A DNA stretch of 64,000 nt from Seohaeicola zhoushanensis. GTDB lineage: Bacteria; Pseudomonadota; Alphaproteobacteria; Rhodobacterales; Rhodobacteraceae. The position numbers were made by a program, and so were the translations under genes. Where the stretch lies: NCBI RefSeq assembly GCF_014656415.1, contig NZ_BNCJ01000001.1:62001-126000 (forward strand), given 5' to 3'. A model generated the notes under the pieces. The model saw nothing but the letters and a program-made list of their open reading frames with translations. It was not told the origin of the DNA and did not search any database. This document shows, in pieces, positions 26,993 through 35,391 of this stretch (position 1 is its first letter; every line of letters starts with the position of its first letter).

Positions 26993-27282
26993 TCCGGGTC
27001 GTGATTGCCGCCCTGGTTCTGGTCGGCGGGCCAGCTGCGGCCAGCCACTGCGGGCTTCGATCTCCGACGATAGCCACTCTTCAGCAGCTCCACGGCGAGA
27101 GCCTGCAGGCGATCGGCATCGACGGCGGGGGCAACATGATCGAGCTCTTCGCCAACCCGGAGAGTGGGAGCTGGACGCTGCTGGTAACCGAGCCGGAGGG
27201 CGCCACTTGCCTAGCTGCCGCCGGCCATAGCTTTGAACTGCGCCGCGAAACCCTTCCCCCTGACGAAGGAGACCCAACATGA
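26989..27282 (+). CDS. Small secreted phage protein, 97 aa
   Basis: Starts with a Sec-type signal peptide (MIRVVIAALVLVGGPAAASH, cleavage probably after AAA-S), so the mature part of about 78 residues is periplasmic. Cys at about residues 21 and 70 could pair. No family is recognised. Within the lysis cassette it may assist envelope disruption; this is guesswork. The ATG overlaps the previous stop and the TGA overlaps the endolysin ATG. Confidence 0.65.
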   Translation: MIRVVIAALVLVGGPAAASHCGLRSPTIATLQQLHGESLQAIGIDGGGNMIELFANPESGSWTLLVTEPEGATCLAAAGHSFELRRETLPPDEGDPT

Positions 27283-27836
27283 AAATCGCAATCGTCGTCG
27301 GCCACAACGAGCGCGCCCAAGGCGCGACCCGGATCACCGACGGCCAGTCGGAATACGTCTGGAACGGCCACCTCGCACAGCTCATCGCCGAGCACGGCCC
27401 GGAAGTGCGGATTTTCCGGCGCCGATCGGGCGGCGGCTACTCGGCCGAGATCAACCGCGTCTATGGCGAGGTCGACGCCTGGGGCGCGACCTGCAGCATC
27501 GAGCTCCACTTCAATGGCTCGCCTGATCCCCGCGCCACCGGCTGCCTGACCCTGTCCAGCGGTTCGAGCCGATCGCGTCGCTTGGCCGACGCCGTGCACG
27601 CGCGGATGCTCGCCGTCATGGGCAACCAGGATGACGGGATCGAGGTGCGCGGCCGCGAGGCGCGCGGCGGTCTGTCGCTGCACGCCGGCAAGGCCAGCGC
27701 GATCCTGGTCGAACCCTACTTTGGCGGCAACGCCCGCTACTGCGCGGTGGCCGATGCCCGCAAGGACCAGCTGGCCGAAGCGATCTACGAGGGCGCCGTG
27801 GCCTTCTGCCGGGCGCAGGCGGTGCTGCCCGCATGA
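27279..27836 (+). CDS. N-acetylmuramoyl-L-alanine amidase (endolysin)
   Basis: 185 residues, single Amidase_3-like domain without signal peptide. Probable zinc ligands and catalytic residues: His9 in IVVGHN, Glu25 or a nearby Glu in the DGQSEYVWN segment, His77 in SIELHFNG, and the catalytic Glu145 in AILVEPYF. It cleaves the bond between N-acetylmuramate and L-alanine of peptidoglycan at the end of infection. With no export signal it needs the holin. The stop overlaps the inner spanin start. Confidence 0.9.
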   Translation: MKIAIVVGHNERAQGATRITDGQSEYVWNGHLAQLIAEHGPEVRIFRRRSGGGYSAEINRVYGEVDAWGATCSIELHFNGSPDPRATGCLTLSSGSSRSRRLADAVHARMLAVMGNQDDGIEVRGREARGGLSLHAGKASAILVEPYFGGNARYCAVADARKDQLAEAIYEGAVAFCRAQAVLPA

Positions 27837-28153
27837 ACCGCCTGGGGCTCATCATCGCTGTAGCCGCGCTGTCCGCCTCGCACAGCCTGATTGGCACCTG
27901 GGCCTGGCACAGGGGCTTCGCGAAGGCCGAAGCCCGCCAGGTGGCCGCTACAGCGGCGCTGGAGGGCGACCTGCTGACCGCCACCCGCCGGGCATCGGCG
28001 CTGCAGGCCGCACTGGTGGCCTCGCAGAACGACCGCACCACCCTGATCGAGAGGATCGAAGATGAAGCACGCCAGGATCCTGATGCTGACAGCCGCCGTC
28101 CTGGCGCTGACAGCCTGCGACGCCTCGGGACCCGCTGGGGCACCCCGTCTTGA
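27833..28153 (+). CDS. Inner-membrane spanin (Rz-like)
   Basis: 106 residues with one N-terminal membrane anchor (LGLIIAVAALSASHSLIGTWAW, residues 4-25) and a periplasmic helical stretch (FAKAEARQVAATAALEGDLL), as in Rz-type i-spanins. The outer spanin gene starts inside it in another frame, the classic overlapped Rz/Rz1 arrangement. The pair joins inner and outer membrane and fuses them in the last step of lysis. Confidence 0.85.
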   Translation: MNRLGLIIAVAALSASHSLIGTWAWHRGFAKAEARQVAATAALEGDLLTATRRASALQAALVASQNDRTTLIERIEDEARQDPDADSRRPGADSLRRLGTRWGTPS

Positions 28154-28349
28154 ACCGCCGCCGGCCGGCGCCATGCGCGTCTGCCGGCACCCGACCGAGT
28201 TCCTGCCGCCGCCGGGAAGCGGTGACTGGGAGATCATCGCGGGACGCATCGGCGACGAGCTGCTGCGCTGCCGCGCCGAGAAGCAGGTGCTGGCGACCTG
28301 GGCCGCCGGCGTCAGCGCCGCAATCAACGCCAGGGCAGACAAGCGCTAG
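28062..28349 (+). CDS. Outer-membrane lipoprotein spanin (Rz1-like)
   Basis: 95 residues; a short signal sequence ends in the lipobox LTAC with lipidated Cys19, followed by a Pro-rich segment (GAPRLEPPPAGA) as in Rz1. The start lies 91 bases before the end of the inner-spanin gene in the +1 relative frame, and the gene runs 196 bases beyond it. An AGGATCGAAG purine-rich site precedes the ATG. It is longer than lambda Rz1, with extra helical residues (WEIIAGRIGDELLRCRAEKQ). Confidence 0.85.
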   Translation: MKHARILMLTAAVLALTACDASGPAGAPRLEPPPAGAMRVCRHPTEFLPPPGSGDWEIIAGRIGDELLRCRAEKQVLATWAAGVSAAINARADKR

Positions 28350-28358
28350 GAGACCACG

Positions 28359-28649
28359 ATGGCAAAACACCTGATGACCACGATCACCGCCACCCCGGCC
28401 GAGATCACGAACGCCAACATCACCACCTTCGCCTTCCAGAACAATTCGGTGGACGAAGAGGTTTTCCTCTGGGGCAGCGTCGACAGCGCGGCGCCGGATT
28501 ACAACACGGCTGCGCGGATCTCCGTGCCGCCCGGCGCGATGCTGGCCGGCTTCACGTTGGAACAGTTGTTCCCCGGCCTGGCTGGCGCCAACCGGATCTT
28601 CGCCGCGGCCGAGAAACGTCGCGTCCAGATCATGTTCAGCCATGCGTGA
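28359..28649 (+). CDS. Hypothetical phage protein, 96 aa
   Basis: Starts after AGGAG (28349-28353). Beta-rich (TTFAFQNNSVDEEVFLWGSV, TAARISVPPGAMLAGFTLEQLF), without signal peptide or membrane span. The style resembles small beta-sandwich virion accessory proteins. Its stop lies 8 bases inside the following large gene, suggesting coupled translation with it, so it may be part of the same surface structure. Confidence 0.65.
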   Translation: MAKHLMTTITATPAEITNANITTFAFQNNSVDEEVFLWGSVDSAAPDYNTAARISVPPGAMLAGFTLEQLFPGLAGANRIFAAAEKRRVQIMFSHA

Positions 28650-31089
28650 TTTCCTCTTCGCGCGGGACAGCCCTTCGGCCTGGCTGATGGTGCCGCACTC
28701 CATTGAACCTCCCATCATCACCGCCACGCTGACGCCCTCGGGCACGCTCTACGACGGCGAGAACGCGGCGGATGACCTCGCGAACTTTGCGTCATACGAC
28801 AGCAGCGGCAACTACGCATCGTCCGCTGGGACCATCGTCAGCGCGGTCTACCAGGTCAACGAGGTGACTGTCGCAACGAACACCGTTCTGAGCGTCACGG
28901 ACGTGCCATCATGGCTTGTGACCGACAGCGAGGGGAACTTCCGCAGGTTTAGCATCCCTGCCGTCCAAGACATCGCCCCGACGCAGAACGCCGCACCGTC
29001 GGCCTCCGGTGATGCCGTGGTTGGTGAAAGCCCAACTGGCACCCCCGGCACGTTCAACGGCACCAATCTGGTCGAGATCTCCGAGTGGGAGGTGTCGGAC
29101 GATGGCTCCACTGGCTGGACCGGAACGGGGGATACCGACACCAGCGGCCCGCCTGGTGTCTTCGGGGAAAACTATCGCTTCGCCTCGACAGCCACCAACA
29201 GCGCAGGCAGCCTGACGACCTATTCCGATGTGATCGGCCCCGTCGCGCTACCAGTTCTGACGATCAACGGCCTGACCGGCGGGGATGCCGTAATCGGCTC
29301 CGAGGCCGGCATCACGGTTACGTCCGACATTGGAACGATTACCTCGACGTCTTGGGGCACGGAGGCTGTCGAAGATCTGTTCGGCACCGGGGCAAACCCG
29401 ACTTCGATTGCAGGCGGCGATGGTGTCGAACTAGTCGTGTCCGTTGTCATCGGCGGCAACTCCTATGAGACAACCGCCCTTATCCGATACAATGCCCCGG
29501 TCGCTGCATCTGGTCTGAGCAACCAGTCGTGGCCAGCAGAGGCTGCTATAACGGCCTTCGACGTCTCGGCAGATTTCACGGTCACTGGAGATGCAAGCCT
29601 CGTCGGCGTGACGTTCACGCTTGACCCGACGTCTGATCCGCTCCCTGCAGGGCTATCCCTTTCCCCTGCCGGTCTCATCACCGGGACGCCGACAACCGAG
29701 GCCGCAGCCGTCACAATCGTTGTGCGCGGGACGAACTCGGGCGGCAATGCCACGACGACGTTCGACATTACCATATCCGCTGCCTCCACTGCCGAGACGA
29801 TCATCATCTCCTCGATTTCGCCTATGGACGAAAACGGGAATGTTGACGCTGCCTATGCGGTGAGCGCCAATCTCACGGCAGAGGGCGTGGTATTCGAGGC
29901 CACCGAGGCGAACCCTGGTGCAGCGGACTTCAACGGGGGCGGTGCACCAACCTACGTCGATATCGGAACTGTGGCGCTGACCACGACCGGCACGGATATC
30001 GAACTGGCCATCCCGAGTGGCCTTGCCAAGGCGTCTCGCAAGCTGGCCCTTCTGCCACCGAGCGGGACGGACGGGGACGTCGCTGTCAGCACGGCGGTCA
30101 TCATGAAGACGGTGGCCCCAGTTCTGTCGTCTGTCTCCTTCACCGACAACGATAACGAGGGCATCCTCTACGCCTTCACTCCTGACGACGATAGCGCGCC
30201 AAGCACGGACTACCGTCTGTCCTTCTGGGCGGATGGGACCAATCCTTCGGACGCCCTGATCGCAAGCGGCACTGGCTCCGTCTCGACCCTCACCGGGGCG
30301 GCTGTCGAGGACACGGAAGAGTCCGGCGAAGTGCTTGGCCTCGGTGCTGCGACCTACCAGCCGACGATCTACTACAAGGACAAGTTCGGTAACGAGGTCT
30401 GGGAGACCTACGCCGATGTCGTGGTGGCGTCGTCTTCCGTCACCATGCCGACCGTGACTGAAGTGTTGGCTGCTTCCTCTGGCACCACTGGCACCGCAGC
30501 AGTTACGAATACGATCCCTGCTGGTGCGGCTGATGCGACAAAAGAAGTCTTGATTGAGGCCGCGTGGGGTGAAGCTGCTACAAGTACTGGATTGGCTATT
30601 CTTGTCGATGGGAATGCCCCAACTCTGATCGAACAAGATCTAAGCAACAGGTTCTGTAACGTAGCCGCGTATTACATTGCTGTACCTGCTGGTGGCAATC
30701 TTTCGCTCAGTATCGACCAAGCAAACCCAACGGGTCAATGGCGCGGCATTTCTTACCGGATCAGCACTGTCGTCAATCGAAACAGCGCATATGCGGCGGT
30801 CAAGGACTACGACCCATCGTATGGCGCTCTCGATGTCAGCCAAGACACATACAACGGAGAAACCGTTCGTGCGATTGGCAATATGTATAACCTCGGAACG
30901 ACTGGTGACTTCACTCCAACTGGCCTGACGGTCAGCACGGGACGAAATTACCCGAACGTGCAAGGCACCAAGAGGCATGTCTTCTATGAAGCCGCTCCGT
31001 CCTCAACCGAAATTCCGAGAACCATGACCCTTACCCCAACTGGTGATGGTTCTGCGGATGTTGTAGCCCTCAGCGTGGTAATCCGATAA
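28642..31089 (+). CDS. Large beta-rich virion surface protein with Ig-like domains, 815 aa
   Basis: A repeated beta-domain protein, rich in Thr, Ser, Gly and Asp, with few Cys. Residues about 290-380 form a putative Ig-like (He_PIG/cadherin-like) domain with the hallmark LPAGLSLSPAGLITGTP followed by VTIVVRGTNSGGNATTTFDI. Other segments look like further Ig-like or fibronectin-like domains (residues 110-200 and 470-580). The last 150 residues (30,640-31,080) have a visibly lower GC content. There is no signal peptide, so a tail or capsid appendage is likelier than a secreted host adhesin. Its TAA shares a base with the next ATG. Confidence 0.7.
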   Translation: MRDFLFARDSPSAWLMVPHSIEPPIITATLTPSGTLYDGENAADDLANFASYDSSGNYASSAGTIVSAVYQVNEVTVATNTVLSVTDVPSWLVTDSEGNFRRFSIPAVQDIAPTQNAAPSASGDAVVGESPTGTPGTFNGTNLVEISEWEVSDDGSTGWTGTGDTDTSGPPGVFGENYRFASTATNSAGSLTTYSDVIGPVALPVLTINGLTGGDAVIGSEAGITVTSDIGTITSTSWGTEAVEDLFGTGANPTSIAGGDGVELVVSVVIGGNSYETTALIRYNAPVAASGLSNQSWPAEAAITAFDVSADFTVTGDASLVGVTFTLDPTSDPLPAGLSLSPAGLITGTPTTEAAAVTIVVRGTNSGGNATTTFDITISAASTAETIIISSISPMDENGNVDAAYAVSANLTAEGVVFEATEANPGAADFNGGGAPTYVDIGTVALTTTGTDIELAIPSGLAKASRKLALLPPSGTDGDVAVSTAVIMKTVAPVLSSVSFTDNDNEGILYAFTPDDDSAPSTDYRLSFWADGTNPSDALIASGTGSVSTLTGAAVEDTEESGEVLGLGAATYQPTIYYKDKFGNEVWETYADVVVASSSVTMPTVTEVLAASSGTTGTAAVTNTIPAGAADATKEVLIEAAWGEAATSTGLAILVDGNAPTLIEQDLSNRFCNVAAYYIAVPAGGNLSLSIDQANPTGQWRGISYRISTVVNRNSAYAAVKDYDPSYGALDVSQDTYNGETVRAIGNMYNLGTTGDFTPTGLTVSTGRNYPNVQGTKRHVFYEAAPSSTEIPRTMTLTPTGDGSADVVALSVVIR

Positions 31090-34000
31090 TGGCAAAGTTT
31101 CTCTTTTCGTCTGCTACGGTAGACTTCGTAACGTTCGACATTATGTCGGGCGACAACGTTCCGCTGCTCGATCCTCAAGACCCGGATGATGTCGAGCTTC
31201 TGACTCAACCCTCGCGCGGCGAATTGGTAAAGCGCGCCGATGGCAAGGGCTTCGACTATCTGAACCATACGAACCTTGAGACGGACAGCGTATCGTTCAC
31301 CTACAATCGGATCGTCGGGGTATCTACGACATCAGTCACGGCCACGGTAAACTTTACTCGACCTCTCGCTCTGTTGGGGTATTCTCTGCACGGCTACAAT
31401 CTGCCGCCTGTTGATCCTGCGACGAACAAGGCCGTGTTCTGGCCAGGCAAATCTACGAGGGTCACTAAGATTGCAGCGGCTGGTTTCACCTATCAAGCAA
31501 TTGCAGCACGTGAGCCAGCCCTGTCCGATACTGCGACTATTGGTCAGGTCATGACCTGGGTCTTGGCAAATCCCTGCACCGTAGCACCTGACGCCGGGGC
31601 CTATTACGGCAAGACGGATAATCTCGCGCTGGACCAAGTGTTTGGGGAGTTGGTTGCGGACAACCAGTTTACCGACTTTGTATCTCCTTGGGTACTCTAC
31701 AAGGGCGGAGACACGTTCGTAAAAGGGAAAGTTTTCTCTGGGCAGGTGAGTGAAAACAGGGTTCACCCGTCGGTCCTAGGGGCCTACGGAACGGGTAAGC
31801 CATACTTTGCTGGCGAGTCCGCTACCATGAAAGGAATGCCGTATGTCGGCATTCAAGACATTACCTTCGGTGACAGAATGGAGGTGCGAGATTGTTCTTA
31901 CCTCTGCATCGACGGGTCTGATCTGGATTCGGCCTACAAGGATGCGGAAGGCGGCTTCGAGTTTGGCGGGGCAGTGACCTCAACCGCTCGGCATACTGCG
32001 GAGGGCATTACTGTTCGCCGCTCGAAACTACTAGACTCCTTCCGTAGAGTTCCGGTGAGTGGCGGAACATCATGGTCTACTGGCAAGGGAGACCGTGGTA
32101 GCGCGATGTACGCTACTAATATGCTTGGCGTTTTGATTGATGAAGTCTTTATTGATATGTCAGGTTGGTCAATTGGGTACCGTGGGGATTATCTCTACAC
32201 GGATGGCGTGAACTTCTGGCCTAAAGGACCGGATATTTTCTCGCATGGCTTCTACTTCCAGCAGAACACGATGGAGATCCACTTCAAGAACTCCATCATC
32301 ACGAGGCCGAGCGGGTCTGACTTCCAACTTCGTGGCGGCGGGATGCTGCAAAACATCAACACCTCATACGCCAACCTTGGCAACACCCACACGCTGGGCT
32401 GGTGGGTTAATGATGTGGTGGAAGGTGAGCGTATCGGCCATTGGGGTTACTCTGACCGATACGTAAAGCATCATGCGGGACTCAAAAACTACTTTGCTTC
32501 TCCGACAAACTCTGACGCCAGAGGTATCAACCTCCCTCCAGAGGGCGTTGTCCCGTTTCGCACTGCTATCCTGAACATGGGAACGAAGCTTGGCACTTTC
32601 ATTTCTGGCGATCAGATCGGCCCCCTTGGGCACAGCACTACGCCGAAGAATGGTGACGCGTTTGTGTCTGCCTCGATTTATCCGTCGCCAGCATCGCCTG
32701 TGTATATCCGTGACCATTCCGGCGTGATTATAGGGAACTGGAACTCGGGTAGTTATCCGAACCAAAACACGAACGGCCTTGATGCAACGGCTATCGAAGG
32801 GCTGGACATCAGCGAATATGCCAAGATCCTGCTGGATAATCCCGCCGCGACATACTTCGATTTCTGCGACTACCTGCGGACGCTGGAAGACCCGATCTCG
32901 GCGCTTGAACCGCTGCAAAGGTTCCAGCTCAGCCCGTTCGGCGTCATCAGTTCGACGGTTCGCACCACGCCGCAGACCTGCGTGTTCCAACAACATGCCG
33001 TTGGCTCGCCCGGTATCCGTATGGATATCGAACTGGATTGGACGCAGGGTGATCTTCCTGGCACCGTCGCTGGCGACAGCATCGACATGGCGGGGCACCA
33101 CGGGCAGGGCAGCTTCAACCCGAAGAACCGGATCACTGACTTTACTCTCGGCCCGTCGCTGCTCTGGAATGGCGGGTGTATGGACCTGCTGGGCGACCTG
33201 ATCGTTCCGGCCAGCGGCTCCACACTGACGGTCTGCGACAACGCTCACTTCTACGTCAATGACGTGACCGGAGGCGACCTGACGCTCAACGTTACAGAGG
33301 GCGTGTTCATTAACCGTCAGGCACTGACAACCGTGGTCGATGCGACCTTCCGCTACGGGTCCATCGGTATCCTCGCCTACGAGGGTGGAAGCTATACCGT
33401 GGGCAGCGGCGACACGCTGACGGTCTACGGTTATGCTGACGTCGGGTTTGAAGGTGATAGCGGCGGCACTGCCACGCTGAACCTCAACGCAGGCGGCACG
33501 CTCAAGTTCAAGCCGTCGATGCGTTTCATGCTCAACACCTCGACTATGAGTTACGACCCGATTGTGATGAACGTTATTACGTTCTATCCGTTCCATATGC
33601 CCGTCAAGGGAAGCACGTTCACAGGGACGAACGCGAACCAAGCTCGCTGCGTTGCATCTGTAATAGGTTCTATAGCCACCGGCGCAGATGCAGTGTGGGT
33701 TTATGCTGATGACCTTGTCGGCCCCGCCTTTGCCGATACTGAAGCACTGACCGGCCCTACCATCGCGGCCTACTACTACGACAAGGGCACGAAGGTATTC
33801 GGCAATGTTCAGGGCACGTATCAGCCCGTCATGGGGGCTATCACTGATGTGCAGTCGGGGATGCACGGCTTCGACGCGAATGGCGATGTCATTGCCGAGA
33901 ACGTCGCATCGGTCGTGAACCTGAACGGGATCAACCTGGAGATTGATCTCTGGATGATGGGCAACGTGACGGACTTCCCGCTGATCGACGTCGGCAGCGT

Positions 34001-34139
34001 GGTTCACAACGCCAACTTCGGAACCGTGACAATCAACGGCGGAGATGAAAAGGACGTCACGATTGATGTGACGTCCACTCAGGTGCTGCTTACGATTGCC
34101 AACGGATCTGGCGGCGTGACGGTCAACTACCCAGTATGA
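31089..34139 (+). CDS. Putative tailspike / beta-helix receptor-binding protein, 1016 aa
   Basis: Beta-rich throughout. The N-terminal 90 residues (FLFSSATVDFVTFDIMSGDN ...) form a compact domain. Residues about 240-460 read like a right-handed parallel beta-helix, with short repeated strands and Gly/Asn/Asp turns (GITVRRSKLLDSF, GVLIDEVFIDMSGWS, MEIHFKNSIITRPSG). A second repeat-like region lies at about 700-820 (GDLTLNVTEGVFINRQ, GDTLTVYGYADVGFE). It is probably a second adsorption protein or depolymerase-type spike. Lower GC than the core phage genes, mainly 31,100-32,600. No catalytic residues can be named. It ends 17 bases inside the convergent VPLPA-CTERM gene. Confidence 0.72.
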   Translation: MAKFLFSSATVDFVTFDIMSGDNVPLLDPQDPDDVELLTQPSRGELVKRADGKGFDYLNHTNLETDSVSFTYNRIVGVSTTSVTATVNFTRPLALLGYSLHGYNLPPVDPATNKAVFWPGKSTRVTKIAAAGFTYQAIAAREPALSDTATIGQVMTWVLANPCTVAPDAGAYYGKTDNLALDQVFGELVADNQFTDFVSPWVLYKGGDTFVKGKVFSGQVSENRVHPSVLGAYGTGKPYFAGESATMKGMPYVGIQDITFGDRMEVRDCSYLCIDGSDLDSAYKDAEGGFEFGGAVTSTARHTAEGITVRRSKLLDSFRRVPVSGGTSWSTGKGDRGSAMYATNMLGVLIDEVFIDMSGWSIGYRGDYLYTDGVNFWPKGPDIFSHGFYFQQNTMEIHFKNSIITRPSGSDFQLRGGGMLQNINTSYANLGNTHTLGWWVNDVVEGERIGHWGYSDRYVKHHAGLKNYFASPTNSDARGINLPPEGVVPFRTAILNMGTKLGTFISGDQIGPLGHSTTPKNGDAFVSASIYPSPASPVYIRDHSGVIIGNWNSGSYPNQNTNGLDATAIEGLDISEYAKILLDNPAATYFDFCDYLRTLEDPISALEPLQRFQLSPFGVISSTVRTTPQTCVFQQHAVGSPGIRMDIELDWTQGDLPGTVAGDSIDMAGHHGQGSFNPKNRITDFTLGPSLLWNGGCMDLLGDLIVPASGSTLTVCDNAHFYVNDVTGGDLTLNVTEGVFINRQALTTVVDATFRYGSIGILAYEGGSYTVGSGDTLTVYGYADVGFEGDSGGTATLNLNAGGTLKFKPSMRFMLNTSTMSYDPIVMNVITFYPFHMPVKGSTFTGTNANQARCVASVIGSIATGADAVWVYADDLVGPAFADTEALTGPTIAAYYYDKGTKVFGNVQGTYQPVMGAITDVQSGMHGFDANGDVIAENVASVVNLNGINLEIDLWMMGNVTDFPLIDVGSVVHNANFGTVTINGGDEKDVTIDVTSTQVLLTIANGSGGVTVNYPV

Positions 34140-34758
34140 CCCGCTTCCGTCTGCGTCCGGCAGCTACAAGCAACCCAACTCCAGCCATGAGCGTCAAGCT
34201 TGTGGCTGGCAGTGGGACCGCAGGGATCAGAGTAAGCTTGTACTGGTAAAGCCAGCCGCCAGACGAGTAGATTACCTCACCAGTGACAGGATCGGTGCCA
34301 TATACGACGACGTCATTGTAGACCCGCAGGCGACCATCCCCCAAGTAGTTACCCGATCCATCTTTTGGGATGCCGATCTCGTATCCAAACAAACTCACTG
34401 TTCCAAGATGAAAAGACGTATAGCTGGGTCTATCCTCAAAAACGTCGAAGGCGTAACGGCAGTCCACACCGGCGATCCTGCAATACACAGGCCGGCCGGT
34501 GTCTGAGTCGTCGATTACTATCCTTCCAAGATAGTCTTGGCCGTCTACCGTCTTGTCGAGGCCAAAACCTACTTTGAAGTTATATGGGTCGCCGCCCGGC
34601 AATACGTCTATGTAACCGTAGTCTTTGGTCTCACTTTCATTTTGAACAGGGCCGATTTCGCCCCATTCAAAACGCATCATGAACATGATTTCGTGAGTCG
34701 CCGCCTGTGCGGACGTGGCAAAAAGAAGCGCGAAGAGCGCGGCAAGAACTTTCATCAT
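34123..34758 (-). CDS. VPLPA-CTERM exported protein, possible lysogenic-conversion gene
   Basis: 211 residues with a Sec signal peptide (MMKVLAALFALLFATSAQAA) and, at the C-terminus, VPLPATSLTLMAGVGLLVAAGRRRKR: VPLPA motif, membrane span and basic tail, the sorting signal known as VPLPA-CTERM in Rhodobacterales and a relative of PEP-CTERM. Such proteins are processed by an exosortase-type system and reach the cell surface. The middle is beta-rich with two Cys (in GRPVYCRIAGVDCRYAF). It is the last gene before the attachment site, on the opposite strand and AT-richer than the phage core, as expected for a moron gene. Confidence 0.82.
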   Translation of the reverse strand: MMKVLAALFALLFATSAQAATHEIMFMMRFEWGEIGPVQNESETKDYGYIDVLPGGDPYNFKVGFGLDKTVDGQDYLGRIVIDDSDTGRPVYCRIAGVDCRYAFDVFEDRPSYTSFHLGTVSLFGYEIGIPKDGSGNYLGDGRLRVYNDVVVYGTDPVTGEVIYSSGGWLYQYKLTLIPAVPLPATSLTLMAGVGLLVAAGRRRKRVILGS

Positions 34759-34894
34759 AACCCCCCGGTCAAAACCAGGTCAGGTTGCCTACGCTTGTGA
34801 TTCGGAGCAACGCTTTTCTAAGCCATTGAAAACAAACGACAGAATATTTCGGATGAAACGGGCTAAGTGATTGATTTCATTTAACACACTAACA

Positions 34895-34940
34895 ACTTTT
34901 AATCAGTAGGTCGATGGTTCGAACCCATCACGGCTCACCA
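34895..34940 (+). tRNA. 3' part of tRNA-Lys(TTT); prophage right attachment site (attR)
   Basis: Starts in the anticodon loop (C-T-TTT-A-A, anticodon 34898-34900) and continues with the 3' anticodon-stem strand TCAGT, variable loop, T-arm GATGG-TTCGAAC-CCATC (34913-34929), acceptor strand ACGGCTC, discriminator A and CCA (34938-34940). The 5' half, including D-arm and the 5' anticodon strand ACTGA, is absent: the bases before 34895 do not fit. This is what remains when a phage integrates into the 3' half of a tRNA gene; the restored full tRNA should be at the left prophage end outside the window. Confidence 0.88.
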
Positions 34941-34964
34941 CTTCTTCCGGGAAACAGGTTTTCC

Positions 34965-35324
34965 TCAGCGGCGCAGGCGCCGCGTCAACCATCCCAGCAA
35001 CATTCCCACCAGCGCGCCCGTCGCGCTTCCGGCGGCGTCGGCGAGGAAATCGGCGAGTTCGCGGCTGCGCCCGACGTGAGGCTGGATGAGCTCGATCGCG
35101 CCGCCATAGGCCAGCGAGAGGGGGAGCAGCCAGACCAGGCTGCGTGGAGCAGCGACCGCAAGTGGCAGGGCCAGCAGCGCGAAGGCCAGCCAGTGGGCGA
35201 TCTTGTCCATGCCCGGAGGACCGGGCCGACCGGATACGGGCATCAGGGTCGTGACAGCGATGGCCACCGCGATGGCAGCTGTCGCCGCCAGGGCGAGGCG
35301 ATGAAACGGGGTGCGCTGCGGCAT
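34965..35324 (-). CDS. VanZ-like family membrane protein, 119 aa
   Basis: Start taken at the ATG at 35324 (GGAG about 10 bases upstream); the frame is open further up but codes for unlikely Pro-rich sequence. Three to four membrane spans (LALAATAAIAVAIAVTTLMP, WLAFALLALPLAV, SLVWLLPLSLAYGGAIELI, ATGALVGMLLGWL). The motif DKIAHWLAFALLAL and the later ELIQPHVGRSRELADFLADA are typical of VanZ-like proteins, whose role is poorly known. It is the first host gene after the attachment site. Confidence 0.82.
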   Translation of the reverse strand: MPQRTPFHRLALAATAAIAVAIAVTTLMPVSGRPGPPGMDKIAHWLAFALLALPLAVAAPRSLVWLLPLSLAYGGAIELIQPHVGRSRELADFLADAAGSATGALVGMLLGWLTRRLRR

Positions 35325-35391
35325 GGGGCAACTCCGGCTGACCGCAACCGGAATGACAGGAATTTGCGGCGGTTGCCAGCCGGCAGGCGAA

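Larger units (their letters stand above)
1..34940. mobile_element. Prophage with T7-like podovirus structural genes, right part
   Basis: A continuous run of phage genes (terminase, portal, scaffold, capsid, tail tubular proteins A/B, three internal virion proteins, tail fibre, lysis cassette) fills the window from its first base to a tRNA-Lys fragment at 34895-34940, beyond which the genes are ordinary chromosomal ones. Nearly all genes are on the + strand and tightly overlapped. The gene order follows the morphogenesis half of T7-like phages, but the element is integrated, so it is a temperate relative. Integration, immunity and most replication genes lie left of the window. It looks intact here: no broken structural gene was seen. 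Confidence 0.93.
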
